Shown here in pieces: positions 42,699 to 50,355 of a stretch of 64,000 nucleotides of DNA. A model generated the notes under the pieces. It was not told the DNA's origin. It saw only the letters and a program-made list of their open reading frames with translations, and did not search any database. Origin of the DNA: Candidatus Poribacteria bacterium (lineage in GTDB: Bacteria; Poribacteria; WGA-4E; GCA-2687025); NCBI GenBank assembly GCA_028818695.1, contig JAPPNK010000004.1:137888-201887 (forward strand), read 5' to 3'. How positions within the stretch are numbered: the first letter of the stretch is position 1; every line of letters begins with the position of its first letter. A program made the translations under genes and the position numbers.

Positions 42699-42730
42699 CT
42701 CCCCCCTTGACAAGGGGGGATGGGGGGGTT
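42699..42730. repeat. G-rich palindromic repeat, right of the restriction gene
   Basis: CTCCCCCCTTGACAAGGGGG followed by ATGGGGGGGTT; same orientation as the copy at 39042-39072. Confidence 0.7.
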
Positions 42731-42754
42731 TGGGCGCGGCGGGCGTTTGGTTTT

Positions 42755-42857
42755 TGAACTAGGATTTTCAGGATTTATAGGATTACAGGATTGGGGGGCG
42801 GCGCGTCGGTTTTCGGGATCCTCCTGTCCATCTTTTCAATCCTATCATCCTAGTTCA
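42755..42857. repeat. Foldback element, copy 3
   Basis: Inverted termini TGAACTAGGATT (42755-42766) and ATCCTAGTTCA (42847-42857); 103 bp with the same interior phrases as copies 1 and 2. The palindrome-to-foldback spacing matches the left side. The rest of the 42647-42940 gap shows no gene. Confidence 0.65.
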
Positions 42858-42940
42858 GACATTTGAAAGAGCGGCGGAAAGCTGGAATGGCGGAAGGGCG
42901 CGGCGCGCCTTCCAGAAGACAAGCCGCCGTGAAAGGAGCG

Positions 42941-43249
42941 TCAGACGGCATATAAACCGAATGCGCGTTTGGTCATCCTCGTTTGTTTATCGTGTGCTAG
43001 GTCATTATTCCTGTTTTCCAGTCGCCTTTCAATTTCCCATACATTGCTAATGTGTCTGTTGGCTCTCATACGCCAGCGATTTTCTTCTTTATTAACTTCG
43101 CGCAAGCTGAATCCTTTAATGGCTTTTATCTCATGTATGTTGTATGTTTTTAGGCAAGCTTTCAATTTTTCAATGCTGTTATCGACGTCTTTTCGGTCGT
43201 TAGGGTGTAATTTACGGTAGTCTTTTTCAAAGTCATTGGCGCGCCGCAT
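42941..43249 (-). CDS. RelE/ParE-like toxin-family protein without visible antitoxin
   Basis: 102 residues. FEKDYRKLHPNDRKDVDNSI followed by a helical hairpin and SLREVNKEENRWRMRANRHI resembles the RelE/ParE fold (helix hairpin, then strands with a basic catalytic surface). No antitoxin-sized frame lies directly on either side: the neighbour upstream is a 282-residue TPR protein. Base composition is clearly more AT-rich than flanking genes, which suggests transfer. The family assignment is from pattern only. Confidence 0.55.
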   Translation of the reverse strand: MRRANDFEKDYRKLHPNDRKDVDNSIEKLKACLKTYNIHEIKAIKGFSLREVNKEENRWRMRANRHISNVWEIERRLENRNNDLAHDKQTRMTKRAFGLYAV

Positions 43250-43284
43250 TTACATTGGCATTTTAGTTTCGGATGCCGACGCGC

Positions 43285-44133
43285 TTAGATTTTTGCTTCG
43301 CGCTTTTGGAGCGTTGCTTCAAATTCGGGTCGTCGCTCCATATCGTCCCAGTATGCCTCTGCCTCGCGCTCGGCTTGCATGATCGGTTCAAATTTTTCTT
43401 CGTAAAGGTCGGGGTCGAGCGTAACCGCCCAGTAGATGTCGTCGTGCGCAAGATCGGTCTCCCCCCTTTCTTGATGATAAAGACCTTTTAAGTAGTAGGC
43501 AAGCGCGTAGGCGGGGTCTATGTTGATGGCGTCTTCGCAAGACGCTATTGCGTCTTTTTGCCTGTCTAAAGTCCAGTATGCAAGAGCCAAAATTATGCGA
43601 TACAAAGGTCGTGCGGGATCTAGTTTTGTAGCTCTTTCAAAATCTGAGACGGCTTGTTTCATGGGACGTTTGGAATCAATTCTACTTAAAACCAGCTCCG
43701 AAAATCCTCGACCGATATGGAAGCGCGCCATTTCCTTACTTTGCATCCTCCCGCCTGCCTCGGACAGTTGGAATGCAAAATCAACATGTCGGGCTGCTTC
43801 CAGAACATCTGCCTCGATCTTTTGAGGATTTGCGCCAGCCTCCAAACGATCAACTGCGTCCTTAAGAAGCAGAAGTCCCTTTTTGAGCGCCCCGAGAGCC
43901 GCGTTCTTGCAGGCGAAGTGAAGAACATCATTCGCCGACATCTTCGGAGCCTGAATGTCGGGTACCACGTTCAGGTCTGGCATATCTGAAGACATCAGCG
44001 AATTCCACACGCCCGACACGACGGAAATGTTTATTTCTCTAGTCAAGGGCATTGCTCTCAGATTCTCCACCTCTTCAGCATGCGTCCAACGACATCTCCA
44101 TACCAGTTTACCATCAGAATGTCCCCATAGCAA
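43285..44133 (-). CDS. TPR-like protein
   Basis: Up to 282 residues; the start is uncertain (ATG 44133, 44052 or 43995), none with a strong ribosome-binding site. The C-terminal half has TPR units: AVSDFERATKLDPARPLYRI, LAYWTLDRQKDAIASCEDAI and YYLKGLYHQERGETDLAHDD. The N-terminal half is helical and unassigned. AT content is above that of neighbours, as for the RelE-like gene 35 bp downstream. It could be an immunity or regulatory partner of that gene, but this is speculation. Confidence 0.6.
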   Translation of the reverse strand: MLWGHSDGKLVWRCRWTHAEEVENLRAMPLTREINISVVSGVWNSLMSSDMPDLNVVPDIQAPKMSANDVLHFACKNAALGALKKGLLLLKDAVDRLEAGANPQKIEADVLEAARHVDFAFQLSEAGGRMQSKEMARFHIGRGFSELVLSRIDSKRPMKQAVSDFERATKLDPARPLYRIILALAYWTLDRQKDAIASCEDAINIDPAYALAYYLKGLYHQERGETDLAHDDIYWAVTLDPDLYEEKFEPIMQAEREAEAYWDDMERRPEFEATLQKREAKI

Positions 44134-44271
44134 CCGGAGCCTCGTGAGACTGCAGTAAATTTTAGGGGCGCCTACATTAATGCGGAGTTATGGGCGGCGA
44201 AGGCTTGACAACGCCTGCGGGTTCGATGTAAAAAAGGGCGTCTAAACGAGCGAATGAAAGGCGGACATAAC

Positions 44272-44517
44272 GTGAAGATCGCCGTTCGGTTCTTCGCCAG
44301 CTGCAGAGAAGCGGTTCAACAAAACGAAGCGGAGCTGGAGCTGCCTGAAGGCTCCCGCGTTGTCGACCTTCAACGCGAACTGGCGCGCCGTTTTCCGCCG
44401 CTTGCCGGGCGCGTGGAACAGGTCCGGTACGCCGTCAACGGAACCTACGCGCAGCCCGACGACCCGCTCAACGACGGCGACGAAGCGGCGGTGATACCTC
44501 CTGTGGCGGGCGGCTGA
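44272..44517 (+). CDS. moaD: Molybdopterin synthase small subunit
   Basis: 81 residues, ubiquitin-like: VKIAVRFFASCREAV, GSRVVDLQRELARRFP, VRYAVNGTYAQPDDPLNDGD and the essential C-terminal GG (PVAGG). The thiocarboxylated C-terminus donates sulfur to precursor Z. GTG at 44272 is chosen because AAGGCGG lies 8 bases upstream; ATG 44254 is the alternative. The stop is 3 bases before moaE. Confidence 0.9.
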   Translation: MKIAVRFFASCREAVQQNEAELELPEGSRVVDLQRELARRFPPLAGRVEQVRYAVNGTYAQPDDPLNDGDEAAVIPPVAGG

Positions 44518-44520
44518 AAC

Positions 44521-44967
44521 ATGGTGAAATGCTGGATAACCGATCAGCCGCTGCGCGAATCGGAGACGCTTGCCCTTGTGAAGACGCCGAGAGCGGGAGC
44601 CGCCGTTCTCTTTATCGGAACGGCGCGCAACCATGCCGAAGGGCGCCCCGTCGCCGCGCTGGAATATGAAGCGTACGCCGACATGGCTGAAGCCGAAATG
44701 CGCGCCATCGCCGAAGAGGCTCTCCGGCGATGGGGGGCGGAGAAGATCGCCGTCGTTCACCGCACCGGGCGGCTCGACATCGGCGAAGCGGCGGTGATGG
44801 CGGCCGTCTCCTCCGCCCATCGAAAAGAGGCGTTTGAAGCGTGCGCCTTCCTGATGGACGCGCTCAAGGAACGAGTCCCGATCTGGAAAAAAGAACACTG
44901 GGCGGACGGCGGCGCCCGATGGGTCAATGATGACCAACAGGACGACCAACAGAACGAGGAGGCATGA
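44521..44967 (+). CDS. moaE: Molybdopterin synthase large subunit
   Basis: 148 residues. AAVLFIGTARNHAEGRPVAAL, YEAYADMAEAEM, IAVVHRTGRLDIGEAAV, SSAHRKEAFEACAFLMDALK and the catalytic-lysine region VPIWKKEHW are all typical of MoaE. It forms the heterotetrameric synthase with MoaD. The C-terminus has an unusual acidic/Gln tail, DDQQDDQQNEEA, beyond the family end. The moa genes for earlier steps are not in the window. Confidence 0.95.
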   Translation: MVKCWITDQPLRESETLALVKTPRAGAAVLFIGTARNHAEGRPVAALEYEAYADMAEAEMRAIAEEALRRWGAEKIAVVHRTGRLDIGEAAVMAAVSSAHRKEAFEACAFLMDALKERVPIWKKEHWADGGARWVNDDQQDDQQNEEA

Positions 44968-44968
44968 G

Positions 44969-45319
44969 ATGCCGATCATTGCCTGGGAGGACGCGCCGTC
45001 TCGTCCGCGCGCGAACGATCCCGACGGATTTTTCAAGCCGTTTGTGAACAAGGAGACGGGAGCGGCGCGCCTACAGATGCATGTCTCATGCGTCGGCGCA
45101 GGCAAGCGGGCGCATCCGCCCCACAAGCATGCCGAGGAGGAGATCATCTATGTCCTGGACGGGCGCGGGATCGTCCAGCTGGACGATGAGCGAACGGAGG
45201 TTGAGCCGAACGCCGCCGTCTTCATACCGTCCTGGGTCTTCCACGGCATTGAAAGCGCGGGGGACGGTCCGCTGCGGTATATGGTGATCTTGGAGCCGAA
45301 GCGGGAGGAGAGCGGCTAA
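44969..45319 (+). CDS. Cupin-fold protein
   Basis: 116 residues, one cupin barrel. Motif 1: HPPHKHAEEEIIYVLDGRG (two His, Glu). Motif 2: PNAAVFIPSWVFHGIES, with the third His. A metal ion is expected. Single-domain cupins range from sugar isomerases to dioxygenases, so the reaction is unknown. ATG at 44969 follows GGAGG and overlaps the moaE stop region, so it is co-transcribed with moaDE. Confidence 0.85.
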   Translation: MPIIAWEDAPSRPRANDPDGFFKPFVNKETGAARLQMHVSCVGAGKRAHPPHKHAEEEIIYVLDGRGIVQLDDERTEVEPNAAVFIPSWVFHGIESAGDGPLRYMVILEPKREESG

Positions 45320-45903
45320 AACTCCGGCATGACGCCTGTCCGTTCGCCGTCCGCGCCGTAAACGCGCACGAAGCCTGCGTCGTCGGGCGAGACGCTGACG
45401 GAGGCTCTGCGTTCGCCGTCGGATCCGAGAAGCGACAATTCCGCCCCGACCGGCAGCGCGAGCCAGGCGCCTCGAAGCGTTTCGTCCGCGGAGTAGAGCG
45501 AGACGCCGCCGCCGTCCGCGGTCGCTTCAACTGCCGCCTGCTTGGAACCGTCCGCGCCGAGGAGCCAGAGAGCGCCGCCGTCCTCAATGCGGAGGGCGCC
45601 TCGGCTGCCGTCTTTCGGCGAGCGCACGATGACGGTTCCGCCCCGTTCGTCCGCCCCGACGACCGCTGCCAGAGCGCCGCTCTTGTCCCAAATCGCCGCG
45701 AATCCGCCATGGTCGGTCGAGAAGAAGCTCAGCTGGCGCCTCCCTTCGGCGTCCAGAACCTCCAGCGAATTGCATGTGAGCTGGTTAAAATGGGTCGCTT
45801 TCTCCTCCTGTCCGACAGCGTTTGTCCAAAGCAGCGGAGCCAGCAGCTGCCCTAAAAGGATCAGCCCCGCCCCGACAATCATATACGCAACGCGCGTTTT
45901 CAT
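45316..45903 (-). CDS. Membrane-anchored beta-repeat protein
   Basis: 195 residues. An N-terminal hydrophobic segment (MIVGAGLILLGQLLAPLLW) may be an uncleaved anchor. The rest is short beta repeats ending in G-S/A-D-G (LEVLDAEGRRQLSFFS, LWLLGADGSKQAAVEAT, LSLLGSDGERRASVSVS, VRVYGADGERTGVM), likely a beta-helix or small propeller outside the membrane. Function unknown. The stop overlaps the cupin gene by four bases. ATG follows AAAGGG. Confidence 0.72.
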   Translation of the reverse strand: MKTRVAYMIVGAGLILLGQLLAPLLWTNAVGQEEKATHFNQLTCNSLEVLDAEGRRQLSFFSTDHGGFAAIWDKSGALAAVVGADERGGTVIVRSPKDGSRGALRIEDGGALWLLGADGSKQAAVEATADGGGVSLYSADETLRGAWLALPVGAELSLLGSDGERRASVSVSPDDAGFVRVYGADGERTGVMPEF

Positions 45904-45997
45904 TCACATCCCTTTCCTGCGGTCAAGTGTCGTCTCCTTGCCATGATCGTTCAGCTGGCGCATTTTCGCATGTCGAAGCGTTTCAAGCGCTGATGTC

Positions 45998-46150
45998 TGA
46001 CCATACTGAAATTGGCTTTAAGTTGGAAATGTCGATATGCGAACGCGGAAGGTTTCGAGCGGACTCTGGATTCCCGCTTTCGCGGGAATGACGGCATGGG
46101 TCGGCGAGCCGTCGTGTAAAAATGAATGTCGTCGCCTATAGGCGCTGCCG
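45998..46150. repeat. Long composite repeat, second copy
   Basis: Contains a diverged upstream element (45998-46032, with extra bases between halves), the hairpin at about 46070-46088 and the tail GACGGCATGGGTCG to CGCTGCCG shared with 28186-28331. A TTGAAA lies 11 bases from the GGTCA end toward the gene starting at 45903, but its -10 box is weak. Confidence 0.6.
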
Positions 46151-46179
46151 AGATGACAGCATGGCGCGGGCGGAACCCG

Positions 46180-47241
46180 TCAGGGAGCGCCGGCGAGGAT
46201 CGTTTCAAACGGGTTTTCTTTGTTCTCAAGCGGAAGCTGGACGATGCGCCTTATACGCGACGACTCATACGCCGCCATGAGGATCTCCAGCGCCGCCCGC
46301 GCGTTTTCGCCGTTCAACGGATGCGTCTCGCCGCTTTCCAGACAGTCCAGCAGATGTACCTGCGGCGAAACGCCGCCCCGCCAGCCGCGCTCTATCGGCA
46401 CAACCTCTCTCTCGGCGCCGCGCGCAATCTGCAGCGGCGGCTGACCCTCCAGCGTCCGATCGCCGTATACGTCAATCCGCCCCGCCTCGCCATGAAGCGC
46501 GATGTGATGGTAATTGCCGACAAGAGCCGAACCGAGAGGGCATTTCTCGGACGCGAACCCGCCGCCCGATGTCAAGCGCGCCTGAACGCCCGTCTCAAAA
46601 CCGACGCGGTAGAGCGCCGCATCCTCCACCGCATGCCCCCATGCATGCCGCCCCGTGTGCGTGTCGATCTGTCCAAAAACCCACAGCGCCGCAGGGTCGC
46701 CCGCAAAATAACGCACAAGGTCGACCGTGTGCGTTCCGTCCGCCATGAGGTGCGAACGCGGATGTCCAGACGCCGCGATCTCGCGCAGCTCCCCGATCTC
46801 CCCCGCCAGAAGCCGATCCCGCGCCGCCGCGTACAGCTCCTGATACCGCCTCTGATGCCCGACGATGAGCCGAAGCCCCCTTTCTCGGCAGGCGTCCAGC
46901 ATCGCGTCCGCCTCGCGCAGACACATCGCCATCGGCTTTTCACAGACGACGGCGCTGGAGACATGGGACGCCGCCAAGACGGCCATTTCGGCGTGGAGCG
47001 TCTCGTTTGTGCAGACGACAGCGATGTCCAAACCTTCTTGCTGGAGCATCGTCTCAAAGTCGGCGTACTGGGCGGCGGGCGGAATGCTGAACTGGGCGCC
47101 GAAGCTGATCAACGCCTCCTGAACTATGTCGCAGCAGGCAACGAGACGGACGCGCGGATCCTGGGCGAATTCGCGGGCGTGGTAATACGCAATGCGCATT
47201 CCGCCCACGCCCACAAATCCGACGCGCAAGGGGGCGGACAT
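46180..47241 (-). CDS. Gfo/Idh/MocA-family oxidoreductase
   Basis: 353 residues. The N-terminal Rossmann motif is VGFVGVGGMRIAYYHAREF and the catalytic-lysine motif is VVCEKPMAM. The C-terminal alpha/beta domain has SHLMADGTHTVDLVRYF, matching the DxxxH substrate pocket. These NAD(P)-dependent enzymes act on sugars, inositols or their derivatives. ATG at 47241 follows GAGGGG. It begins 15 bp after a second Gfo/Idh gene. Confidence 0.9.
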   Translation of the reverse strand: MSAPLRVGFVGVGGMRIAYYHAREFAQDPRVRLVACCDIVQEALISFGAQFSIPPAAQYADFETMLQQEGLDIAVVCTNETLHAEMAVLAASHVSSAVVCEKPMAMCLREADAMLDACRERGLRLIVGHQRRYQELYAAARDRLLAGEIGELREIAASGHPRSHLMADGTHTVDLVRYFAGDPAALWVFGQIDTHTGRHAWGHAVEDAALYRVGFETGVQARLTSGGGFASEKCPLGSALVGNYHHIALHGEAGRIDVYGDRTLEGQPPLQIARGAEREVVPIERGWRGGVSPQVHLLDCLESGETHPLNGENARAALEILMAAYESSRIRRIVQLPLENKENPFETILAGAP

Positions 47242-47256
47242 CTTCAACCCCTCGGT

Positions 47257-48366
47257 TCAGTCTTCTTCAGGCGGCAGCGGATGCGGAATGACCAGCTCGC
47301 CGCCCTTTTCGTGCGACTCGATCGCCGCGAAGGTGTACTCCAGCGCGGCGAGCGCGTCCCGCCCTGATCCGCGCAGCTGGCTTTTCGGCACGCCGTTCGT
47401 CACATCTTCCAAAAAGGCGTGGATGCGGTTCGGAAAGGTGCTTCCGAAATCGGTTGTGCCGTAATGCGTCTCAGCGGGCGCGCCGTTCTGTCCTTCAGGC
47501 ACGAGCGCCGGGCGCCCTGGCCCGCGCGGGTCATGCGCTTTCCAGTAGGTCACTTTTTCAACGCAGTTTTCCACAAAGAAGGTGCCTTTCGTACCGCCGA
47601 CTTCGATGCTCCACCATCCGCCGGGACCGTGCGAAGCGTCGCCGCGCTGGCTCAACAGATAGCCGACCCCCTTGTTCGCAAAACGAACATGGATGCTGAC
47701 GGTGGAGAGCCCCGGGTCGCCCGCATCCTCGCGGAAGGTCGGACGGTCAAGGTACGCCTGAACATGCGTGATGTCGCCGCAGAAGTAGCGCATGACGCTG
47801 AACGGGTGCGTCATGAACGCTTTCATATGAAAATACGGGAAGCCGCCCGTGTTGCCGCCTGCGGCGGGCTTGTAAACGCTTTCGCCGCCCTGGAAGCCCA
47901 TCTTTGCGACGCAGAAGACCAGTTCGCCGACCTCGCCGTCGTCGATATACTGTCTGGCGCGTTCGCATGGCTGGGTGAAGAAGTGGTTGACGTTGCATGC
48001 GAGGTACACGCCTTTTTCGGTCGCTTTGGCGACCATCTGCCGTCCTTCTTCGATCTCGTTGGAGAGCGGTTTTTCGACAAGGACATGCTTGCCCGCTTCG
48101 AGCGCTTCCATGGTCGGTTCAAAGTGCCATCCGCCGTTTTCGGGTCCGCCTGTGCATACGTCGACGATGTCCAGGTTCGGTTCGCCGTCCAGCATGTCTT
48201 GGACGGAGTAGTATGCCTTGACGCCGTGTCGTTGGGCGGCGTCGTCGGCGCGTTCTTTGACGATGTCGCATACGGCTTGGAGGTTCGCCAGCTCGTTGTT
48301 GGAGTGCGCGTTGGCGTGGGAGCCTCCGATGCCCCGCATTCCGACAACGCCTACATTCAATGCCAT
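47257..48366 (-). CDS. Gfo/Idh/MocA-family oxidoreductase
   Basis: 369 residues. VGVVGMRGIGGSHANAHSNN is the dinucleotide-binding motif and HVLVEKPLSNE the catalytic-lysine region. The C-terminal domain contains TGGFPYFHMKAFMTHPFSVM. It is only distantly like the next gene, so the pair is more likely to catalyse two different steps, such as oxidation and re-reduction of a sugar. ATG follows AAAGGA. Confidence 0.9.
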   Translation of the reverse strand: MALNVGVVGMRGIGGSHANAHSNNELANLQAVCDIVKERADDAAQRHGVKAYYSVQDMLDGEPNLDIVDVCTGGPENGGWHFEPTMEALEAGKHVLVEKPLSNEIEEGRQMVAKATEKGVYLACNVNHFFTQPCERARQYIDDGEVGELVFCVAKMGFQGGESVYKPAAGGNTGGFPYFHMKAFMTHPFSVMRYFCGDITHVQAYLDRPTFREDAGDPGLSTVSIHVRFANKGVGYLLSQRGDASHGPGGWWSIEVGGTKGTFFVENCVEKVTYWKAHDPRGPGRPALVPEGQNGAPAETHYGTTDFGSTFPNRIHAFLEDVTNGVPKSQLRGSGRDALAALEYTFAAIESHEKGGELVIPHPLPPEED

Positions 48367-48471
48367 TCGAGTCCTTTCGCGTTTTGATTATTGGGCATAT
48401 CGTATCGATTTGGGGGCGGCGCGTCAAGTATAGCGCAGCGCGCGGGAGAACATAAACGGAGCAGACGGCGT

Positions 48472-48500
48472 TTGCCGAGCGGACCGCCTTCAGTTATGAT
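48472..48500 (+). promoter_or_regulatory. Promoter of the ATPase/TOPRIM operon
   Basis: TTGCCG (48472-48477), 17-bp spacer, TATGAT (48495-48500). It lacks the TCCCAACT-N10-GGTCA element, consistent with an acquired operon. Confidence 0.5.
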
Positions 48501-48539
48501 CATAAGGGCGCTGCGGCTCGCGACGGTTGGGGACGGACG

Positions 48540-49655
48540 ATGTTGAACAGCTTGAAGATTCAAAATTTCAGAGGCTTCCGTTGTTTAAAAATAAACGATC
48601 TGGGGGCGGTGAACATCGTCGGCGGGAGAAACAACGCCGGGAAAACGAGCCTGCTGGAAGCGATCGCCTTATTGCTAAGCGGCGGAAATGCCGCCAAGGC
48701 GCTCAATCCCCTGATACTTCGTCTTCCTTTGCATGTTGCCCAAAATTTCCGTCGATATAGTCGCCCTTATCCGAGCGTATCAAGGGATCGACTTTATGAT
48801 TTTCGCGTATTAGAGACGTTTTTAGAGCAGCTGTTTCATGGTCAAAACTTGGAAAACGCTATTGAAATTGGAAGCGCCTTTGCGCGCAGCGAAGAAAAGC
48901 AAGAAAGCGCGACTTTAAAAATCTTCTTAGACAAGAGGCCGGAAACGGTTGCTTTTCTAGATATGGACGACGCCTGGTCGGAAAGTCAATTTTATAACCA
49001 TATGATCAAATTTGAGCTAACCAGTTCGGAAAACGACGCGCCTTACGAGAGCTCTTTATGGCTTGAGGAAAATAAGACAAGAGCAAGAGACAGCGCCAAA
49101 CCGTTGTTTGCTTCAACGCTTCTTAAAAGCAGAGGCAGCGGAGACGGGTCAGAATATGCGCAGCAGCTGGCGGATCTGAGAAGCCGTAAGAAGGATCAGG
49201 TCGTCTTGGACGCGCTCAAGATCGTCGAACCAAGGCTAAAAAGCGTCTCGGACATCTCGCTTACCGGCAATCCTTTGATTGTCGGGGACATTGGATTTGA
49301 CAAATTGATTCCTCTGGCGGCGATGGGCGACGGCATGAATCAGATTGCGCGCGTCATTCTCAAAATGGTTTATGCGCAGGACGGAGTCGCGCTCATTGAC
49401 GAGGTGGAGAACGGGTTTCACTACTCAATTCAGGAGAATGTGTGGAAGGCGATTGATGAGATGGCGCGCCAGTCCAACATACAGGTTTTCGCCGCGACGC
49501 ACAGCCGAGAATGCGTCCTAGCGGCTCATAAGGCGATCGAACCTGAACGGCTTCGCTATCATCGGTTGGAGCAGATAGATGGCGAAATCCGTTGCCGAAC
49601 TTATAGCCCGGACATTCTCAAGTCCGCATTTAAGTTCAATTTTGAGGTGCGTTAA
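48540..49655 (+). CDS. OLD/RecF-like ABC-type ATPase
   Basis: 371 residues. It begins MLNSLKIQNFRGFRCLKIND, as SMC/RecF-type ATPases do. Walker A is GGRNNAGKTSLLEA (28-41), the Walker B region is VALIDEVENGFH, the D-loop/His-switch region is FAATHSRECV. A signature-like segment IPLAAMGDGMNQIARVI lies before Walker B. There is no TOPRIM domain in this chain; the next gene supplies one. The inserted region (about 60-200) is relatively AT-rich. Likely an ATP-gated sensor in a defence or DNA-repair complex. Confidence 0.85.
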   Translation: MLNSLKIQNFRGFRCLKINDLGAVNIVGGRNNAGKTSLLEAIALLLSGGNAAKALNPLILRLPLHVAQNFRRYSRPYPSVSRDRLYDFRVLETFLEQLFHGQNLENAIEIGSAFARSEEKQESATLKIFLDKRPETVAFLDMDDAWSESQFYNHMIKFELTSSENDAPYESSLWLEENKTRARDSAKPLFASTLLKSRGSGDGSEYAQQLADLRSRKKDQVVLDALKIVEPRLKSVSDISLTGNPLIVGDIGFDKLIPLAAMGDGMNQIARVILKMVYAQDGVALIDEVENGFHYSIQENVWKAIDEMARQSNIQVFAATHSRECVLAAHKAIEPERLRYHRLEQIDGEIRCRTYSPDILKSAFKFNFEVR

Positions 49656-49657
49656 GT

Positions 49658-50338
49658 ATGGCAGATGAACCCAATGGAAGCATTGAGGTCGTTGCGCCAA
49701 CGCAGATTCTTGTAGAAGGCAAAGACGACCTCAGCTTTTTTGACGAATTTATCAAACATGCTTTGGACGAGGAGATACGCAACAACATTCAGATTCATAG
49801 CTATGGCGGCAACACAGAACTGGAAGAGTATCTGCTGTCGCTCGAGATGGCGCAAGGACCGATCGCGATTCAAAGCGTCGGCATTGTTCGAGACGCGGAT
49901 GAAAACGAAGCAAGCGCGTTTCAGAGCCTTCGAGACGCCCTGGAATCGACAGATCTTAATTGGCCGATTCCAGACGAAGTGAACGTCCCCGCTCAAGGGA
50001 CGCCTTCAGTAACGACGATCATACTCCCTGGCGGCGGGCGGCCCGGCGCCCTTGAAACGCTGCTATGCGACACCCTGACAGATGAACTGACTTTTTGCGT
50101 TGATGAGTATTTTAAATGCGCGGAACGCTGGACTGAGTCGGCGCGCCTCCAGAACATAGCGCAGCGGGACAAAGGTCGCGCCAGAGTCTATATTGCAGCG
50201 CAGAAACGGCCGCATCTGTCTCTTGGGTTTTCCTTTAAAGATAAGTACTGGGACTTTGAACATCCTGCGTTCGGAATCGTCCGCAGATTTTTGGAGGTCG
50301 TTAGCGACGCTTCTGGATTCCCGCTTGCGCGGGAATGA
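49658..50338 (+). CDS. DUF3226 TOPRIM-like protein
   Basis: 226 residues. TOPRIM hallmarks: Glu20 in ILVEGKDDLSFF and Asp79-x-Asp81 in GIVRDADENEAS, the DUF3226 signature. TOPRIM domains of OLD-family systems are metal-dependent nucleases. It starts two bases after the ATPase stop, so both are one operon. The last residues (SGFPLARE) are encoded by a GGATTCCCGC hairpin repeat (50309-50340) that also supplies the stop, so the original C-terminus has been replaced or extended. The pair resembles split OLD-type and PARIS systems in architecture. Confidence 0.85.
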   Translation: MADEPNGSIEVVAPTQILVEGKDDLSFFDEFIKHALDEEIRNNIQIHSYGGNTELEEYLLSLEMAQGPIAIQSVGIVRDADENEASAFQSLRDALESTDLNWPIPDEVNVPAQGTPSVTTIILPGGGRPGALETLLCDTLTDELTFCVDEYFKCAERWTESARLQNIAQRDKGRARVYIAAQKRPHLSLGFSFKDKYWDFEHPAFGIVRRFLEVVSDASGFPLARE

Positions 50339-50340
50339 CG
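50309..50340. repeat. Hairpin repeat forming the 3' end of the TOPRIM gene
   Basis: TTCTGGATTCCCGC-TTGC-GCGGGAATGACG. The reading frame runs through it and ends at its TGA. Confidence 0.7.
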
Positions 50341-50355
50341 CGGTAGAATGGCGGG

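Noticed and set aside
48970-49030. A TOPRIM domain inside the ATPase chain
   Set aside because: No Glu plus DxD pattern follows the ATPase; the TOPRIM motifs are in the next gene only.
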